Below are positions 58,970-64,000 of a stretch of DNA of 64,000 nucleotides, in pieces. This stretch comes from Ciborinia camelliae. Taxonomy: Eukaryota > Ascomycota > Leotiomycetes > Helotiales > Sclerotiniaceae. Position 1 is the first letter of the stretch, and each line of letters begins with the position of its first letter. Location: contig JANPYM010000002.1 of NCBI GenBank assembly GCA_025890175.1, positions 4,200,369 through 4,264,368 of the forward strand, read 5' to 3'. A program made the position numbers and the translations under genes. The notes under the pieces are model-generated. The model saw only the letters and a list, made by a program, of their open reading frames with translations, did no database searches and had not been told where the DNA came from.

Positions 58970-59966
58970 AATACATTTGATGGGAACAAGTCATTCGATA
59001 ATTGCCTAGATTGCGGATTTGCCCAATACTCCAAGGCAGCATCCAAAGCATGGGAATCCTTTTTGTTTACGAACCCCTCCATAGTACAATTCCTACCATA
59101 CCGCCGCTTCACCATACAGGATGGGCAATCCCCTCAACACTGCCGGTACTCCTTAGTCTCGCGTATTATCTATATGCGCGCCTCTTGACCCTCTGCTACT
59201 TGTCTAGTTGCAGACACCTATAAAATTAAAATTCGTGCCATACTCTTCATACACCTACACCTTTTGTCTTCTTGCTGGTGTCTTGCCGACTATCCACAAA
59301 GAGATGCCTAGGTAGGTATCGACAACATACATCGACTCACATGGTAAAATTCCGTAAATGATTAAATTCCCAACAAGAGGATGGGTATGATTTGGGAAGA
59401 TGTTTTTTTCATCATATTGATACTGATACACCGTATTGATATCAATGATCGTGCCCCCCTGATTATGATATGATCAGTCTCCATCCAGCGCGTCCCTTTT
59501 CTCCTTCTCCACGAAATCCCCATCCATCCATGCAAGTTGCCCCTCCCTAAACTACTTAGGGTTTAGTGTTGAGTGTCAACGCTACTTACCTCACCTATCA
59601 CGCACGATAAGCCCATAAGCCCGCCTTCCCGATAAGCATTGATGCAGGTGCCCCCCAACACCAAATTTTATTTTTCTTCACCATATAAGGTTTTTTTCTT
59701 TGAGACTCACATTAATTATCACGTGCAAAGTATTGATTATTCTCAAATTCTTTCCTCTCCTCTCCTCTCCTCTCATATTATTATTACCTACTCAAGTTGA
59801 TCCAACCTTGACTCCTCACCCCCCCACTCACCCAGACTTCTCTTCCTAATTCCCCCACTTATTTTTTCTCTTCCTAACCCTAACATTTTTTTCCTTCGGT
59901 CTCATATTCTCACGACTCTCATTCAATCCTACCTAGCAACTCTCACCTACCCTTCCTCACGTCAAA
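58970..59966. other. Intergenic; promoter of GMP synthase
   Basis: Pyrimidine-rich from about 59740 to 59960 (CTCCTCTCCTCTCC, CCCCCACTC). There is a TAGGTAGGTA tract near 59311. No gene seen. Confidence 0.6.
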
Positions 59967-61673
59967 ATGGCTTCCACACAGTCTGCCGCGGAGGTTGAAC
60001 CTCACAAGGTTTACGATACAATCCTCACTTTGGATTTTGGCTCCCAATACACTCATCTCATCACCAGACGTTTACGCGAACTCAATGTTTACTCCGAAAT
60101 GCTTCCGTGCACCCAAAAGCTTGCAGATCTCGACTGGAAGCCAAAAGGAATTATTTTGTCTGGAGGACCATACTCAGTATACGAAGATGGTGCGCCACAT
60201 GTCGACCCCGCATACTTCGAACTTGGAGTTCCCATTCTTGGAATATGTTACGGATTGCAAGAGATTGCGTATAGAATCAGCAAAGACAACGTTATTGCTG
60301 GCACAGCCCGCGAATACGGACATGCCGACTTGAAGGCAAAGAAAATTGATAATGGACATGTGGACCGATTATTCGCAGGATTGGAGGATGATGTGAAGGT
60401 GTGGATGAGCCATGGTGATAAATTGGCTGCATTGCCAGAAGGGTTCCATACTATTGCTACAACTCAGAATTCCGAGTATGCAGCAATTGCACATGAAAGC
60501 CAACACATTTATGGTACGGAGATCTAGGATTACTCTTATGAGCAATCGTGCCTTCCATGAAATGAAACTAACTCCATTTTAGGTCTTCAATTCCACCCTG
60601 AGGTTACTCACACCGAAAATGGTATTCAACTCCTCAAGAACTTCGCTGTCGGTATCTGCGGGGCCCAAACAAACTGGACAATGGCAAAATTCGTGGATCA
60701 AGAGATCGCCAGAATCCGCAAATTGGTTGGAGAGAAGGGTCAAGTTCTGGGTGCGGTTAGTGGAGGAGTTGATTCAACTGTCGCGGCCAAATTAATGCAT
60801 GAGGCTATTGGAGACCGATTCCATGCCGTTCTTGTCAACAACGGTGTTATGCGATTGAACGAGTGCGAGCAAGTACGAAAGACATTGACAGAAAATCTGG
60901 GCATCAACTTGATCGTGGCAGATGCATCGGAACAATTCCTTGATGGCTTAGCAGGACTCGATGACCCAGAAGCAAAGAGAAAGTTCATTGGAGGAAAGTT
61001 CATCGATGTTTTCGAGGCTGAAGCCAAAAAGATTGAAGACGCAGCCGCCAACTCGGACAAGGCAGGCAAGATCGAATTCTTCTTGCAAGGAACTTTATAC
61101 CCGGATGTTATTGAAAGTATTTCTTTCAAGGGACCTTCCGCAACCATCAAAACCCATCACAATGTCGGTGGTCTCCCTAAACGTATGACAGAAGGTCAAG
61201 GACTCAAACTTATCGAACCTTTGAGAGAATTATTCAAGGATGAGGTTAGACAATTGGGACGAGAGTTGGGTATTGCGCATGAACTTGTTATGCGTCATCC
61301 TTTCCCAGGCCCTGGTATTGCCATTCGTGTTCTGGGAGAAGTTACCCGGGAACGTGTTGAGATGGCCCGAAAAGCCGATAACATCTTTATTTCCATGATC
61401 AGAGAGGCAGGCCTCTATGATAACATTGGGCAAGCATTCGCGGCCATTGATCCAAGTAGAGCAGTGGGTGTTATGGGTGACAAGAGAATGTATGGAAACA
61501 TTGTCATCTTGAGAGCAGTTCAGACGACCGATTTCATGACTGCCATCGCCTATCCCTTTGAGAATGCATTCTTGTCCAGAGTCTCTACGAGAATTATCAA
61601 TGAAGTTCATGGTGTCTGCAGAGTGGTATATGATTACACCAGCAAGCCTCCCGGAACTATTGAGTTAGAGTAA
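59967..61673 (+). CDS. GUA1: GMP synthase (glutamine-hydrolysing)
   Basis: Converts XMP to GMP with ATP and glutamine, the last step of de novo guanine nucleotide synthesis; 545 residues. Exons 59967-60513 and 60583-61673; 69-nt intron, phase 1. The class I amidotransferase has Cys94 in [12 protein letters not shown] and the His187/Glu189 pair in LQFHPEV, made contiguous by the splice. The ATP pyrophosphatase P-loop is SGGVDS at about 242-247. The dimerisation domain shows [17 protein letters not shown] and [10 protein letters not shown], ending KPPGTIELE. Start context TCAAAATGGC is good. Confidence 0.97.
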
Positions 61674-62675
61674 ATGTTGGTTGGGGTCTTTTATGTTTAG
61701 GCGTTACTTTGGTACAATACATGGGTACATACATACCGTTAGAATTATAGATACTCAAAATCGGCATAGAAGAATACCAAAAAGAGATCGAAGATATGGG
61801 TTAAATAATGCAAATCGTGATTAGATGATGTGAGATGAATGTTTTGAAATTGCAGACCGAGATTCTGCATAGGCATGGGCATGGATATGGGCTTATTCAA
61901 TAGAAGGGAGGGGAAGGGAGGGGAAGGGAAGGGAAGGGAAATAATGGCAAGTCATGAGATACGACGAGTAAGTAGTTGAGAGACCGAGGTGAGATGGATA
62001 TTGAGATACCGACCTTAGGAAGACATAAGGGGAAAACAGGAAAGCATCTGGATATTGTAGATACGGATATGGATATCTATGTATGTATGAATGAATGATT
62101 GATTGATCAACATTTGGAAATAATTAAAAGTCCAATCCAATCTAATGTAATGTAATGTAAATTATTATTGTGAATACTAGGTTTATACATAGAGGTACCT
62201 AGGTAGGTAGGTAAGGTAGGTAGGTATTTATAAATACAAAATACAAAATACAAAACACGGATGGGTGGATTGATGGATGAAAAATTGTCTGTAGATGCGA
62301 ATCTTTCATTCATTTATTCATTCGGTCTTTCTTATATCCCATCCTTTTTTCTTCTCTTTTCTTTTCATCGTGATGGAATTTTCAGCCAGCCCTCATGTCC
62401 CGCCTCGCCTCGCCTCGTCTTGTCTATAAATCCTGCTTGGATGCACACACACTCTCTCATTTGATCACGTTCCCTGACTTTTCTTTTCTTCTCCCAAATA
62501 TTCGAAAACCATTGGTATCTAGCTCGACCAGAAATCCTCATCCCGTCATCAGACGGTCTCTATTATGCTACCTTACCCAATACCGCTCAAAAAACAAAAA
62601 CAAAAACAAATGTCGCGATTGATCATGTAAAATGAAAAGAGAGAGATGTGAAATGTGAAATGCGAGATGTTGAAT
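61674..62675. other. Intergenic between convergent genes
   Basis: GGGAAGGGAAGG run at about 61907-61940, TAGGTAGGTAAGGTAGGTAGG at about 62200-62227, and AATACAAAATACAAAAT at about 62234-62250. No gene seen. Confidence 0.6.
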
Positions 62676-64000
62676 TTAGCTTTGATGAGGAGCCATACCA
62701 AGACTGTTGTTTCCTCCGTTGAATACGACGAATTGGGACTTGAACATGATGTCGCCGTAGATTTGGAGGCTTTGGGGGGTGGCTTGGAGACCTCCGAAAC
62801 AGGCTGTGGGAAAGGTTGATGGTTAGTATATGTTGTGAGAATGGAAATTGGGAGAGAGGGAGAGAGGGAGAGGGGAAAGATGAAGAGAAAGGAGAAATGG
62901 GAATTAGGCAAGAACTTACTTTTTCCAGTCGCATCAACAGGTGCATAGTTGATATCATCACCACGAACAACAGCCATATAGGAGCCTCCAACATCGACTT
63001 GCAAATCGGGCAACTTGGCCGAGCAGGGGAATGTCACACCGCCGACCGTCTTGTTGTTAACGGCTCCTTGGACCTTGCTATAGTATCCGTTGACAATGTT
63101 GGCATCGGCCAACATGAGAGTGGTTCCCGTATCGGCAATGGCTTGTCCGTTGGGGACAGCCGTCTGCTGACCTCCTCCGACGGAGAATTTCGTGGAGCTG
63201 AATTGCCAGAACCCTTGCGTCGTGTTGACGGCGGCCCAGCTCAGGGATCCGTTGAATTTGCTCGTGTCAATGTTTCCGAATTCGTAGGATCCTGCAGAGG
63301 CGTGGCGAAGATCGGCAGTGAAGACTGGTTGAGCGAGACCTTGGGCAATGGCGTTGTCGAAGAACGTCTTCTGTTGAGTGGGCTTGACGGTGTTGAGTTT
63401 GGAAAATGCGAGACCGACAAGTCCGTTGGATTGCGTGTCGGAGACGAAGGATGCCGAGACTGCCGTGGCCATTTCGACCGCTTGTCCAGTGACTGTTGCT
63501 CCTCCAATGTTGACCGTGTCGGTACCAACGTTACCAGCAGCTCCAGATCCATCACCATATGAGATGGACCATTTAGCACCTTGCAACATCTTGAAGCTCT
63601 TGGATTTGGTGGGATCAAAGTTTTGGTGGCCGGATTGGGAAGCGGTTGGGAGTTGAGTGCTGAAGCACCAGAGATCCGAGGATCCACTGTCGAAATCCAT
63701 CATGATGTCTTGTCCGCCGATATTGACCTTGGACAAGTATTCGGTATCTCCACTTTCTGGTATAGCAGCCACGATACCGGTTCTTGCACCTCCGCCACCA
63801 CTTGCGGCTGCGGCCTTTGCGGTTGTGATTCCATTTGCGGCCTTGGCCTTGGAGTTTCCTGCTGGGAAGGCAGGGTTGGCATCGGAGTTTAGGGCGTCGA
63901 CCAGTGAGGCTGGGAGCGCCATTGAGTGCTTGTTATATGCCTTGATGAGAGCTCTTGTACCTGCTCCGGGTGTTCGACCGACATAATTAGGGTTCGCTAC
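62676..64000 (-). CDS. Secreted pepsin-like aspartic protease (A1 family), start outside window
   Basis: Fungal aspartic endopeptidase; the visible part is about 400 residues. Exons: 62920->64000 and 62676-62803 (116-nt intron, phase 1). The frame stays open to the right edge (VANPNYVGRTPGAGTRALI, propeptide), so the signal peptide lies beyond. Catalytic aspartates are in DFDSGSSDLW and ADTGTTLML. Other marks are the Tyr-bearing flap SISYGDGSG, and SNGLVGLAFS. Exon 2 adds CFGGLQATP and ends SLGMAPHQS, as in penicillopepsin-type enzymes. A disulfide between FPCSAKLP and TCFGG is expected. Active at acidic pH by family; role extracellular. Confidence 0.93.

Noticed and set aside
1..64000. CRISPR arrays, prophage or bacterial operons
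   Set aside because: No regularly spaced repeats of that type, and gene structure is eukaryotic throughout.

Overview
This window is nuclear DNA from a filamentous ascomycete (Pezizomycotina). The evidence is many short introns (about 48-230 nt) with GT-AG ends and CTNAY-type branch sites, a Zn2Cys6 regulator, a GT15 mannosyltransferase, an SNG1/DUF3533 membrane protein, She9, Pat1, Mia40 and intron-containing tRNA genes. A Helotiales (Sclerotinia/Botrytis-like) source is my guess from general protein resemblance and is not proven. I joined exons by hand from reading frame, splice signals and family resemblance; all listed joins keep frame.

Layout. 1-6.4 kb: the 3' end of a short-chain dehydrogenase, a Zn2Cys6 regulator on the opposite strand, a decayed zinc alcohol dehydrogenase, an orphan ORF and a secreted HNH nuclease. 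6.4-10 kb: no gene found. 10-20.6 kb: formate/nitrite transporter, two-domain flavin monooxygenase, a small cysteine-rich secreted protein with a broken tandem copy, a GNAT acetyltransferase and a HAD phosphatase. 21-29 kb: SHE9, then a secreted GH35 beta-galactosidase whose 3' part appears twice around a 10-N gap. 30-44 kb: mitochondrial uS12, GT15 mannosyltransferase, PAT1, an SNG1-family membrane protein and an RS-rich glycine-zipper protein. 44.6-50.2 kb: four intron-containing tRNA genes (Ile-AAT twice, Pro-TGG, Ser-TGA) around a secreted Ser/Thr-rich protein. 51-64 kb: a lysine-rich nuclear protein, a BTB protein, an OM14-like membrane protein, MIA40, thiamine pyrophosphokinase, GMP synthase and a partial secreted aspartic protease.

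How it fits together. Most genes are ordinary housekeeping or secretory functions and I see no multi-gene biosynthetic cluster. Mitochondrial functions recur (SHE9, uS12m, OM14-like, MIA40), but I take this as chance. The secreted set (HNH nuclease, 10-Cys protein, beta-galactosidase, Ser/Thr-rich protein, aspartic protease) would suit a saprotroph or plant-associated fungus.

Most useful for a second look: (1) an exact 1,752-bp repeat either side of the N gap, almost certainly an unmerged contig overlap; (2) a tandem duplication of the cysteine-rich secreted gene in which one copy lost its signal-peptide exon; (3) a decaying alcohol dehydrogenase; (4) a GC-AG intron in the transporter; (5) dispersed palindromic TAGGTA/TACCTA islands between genes.
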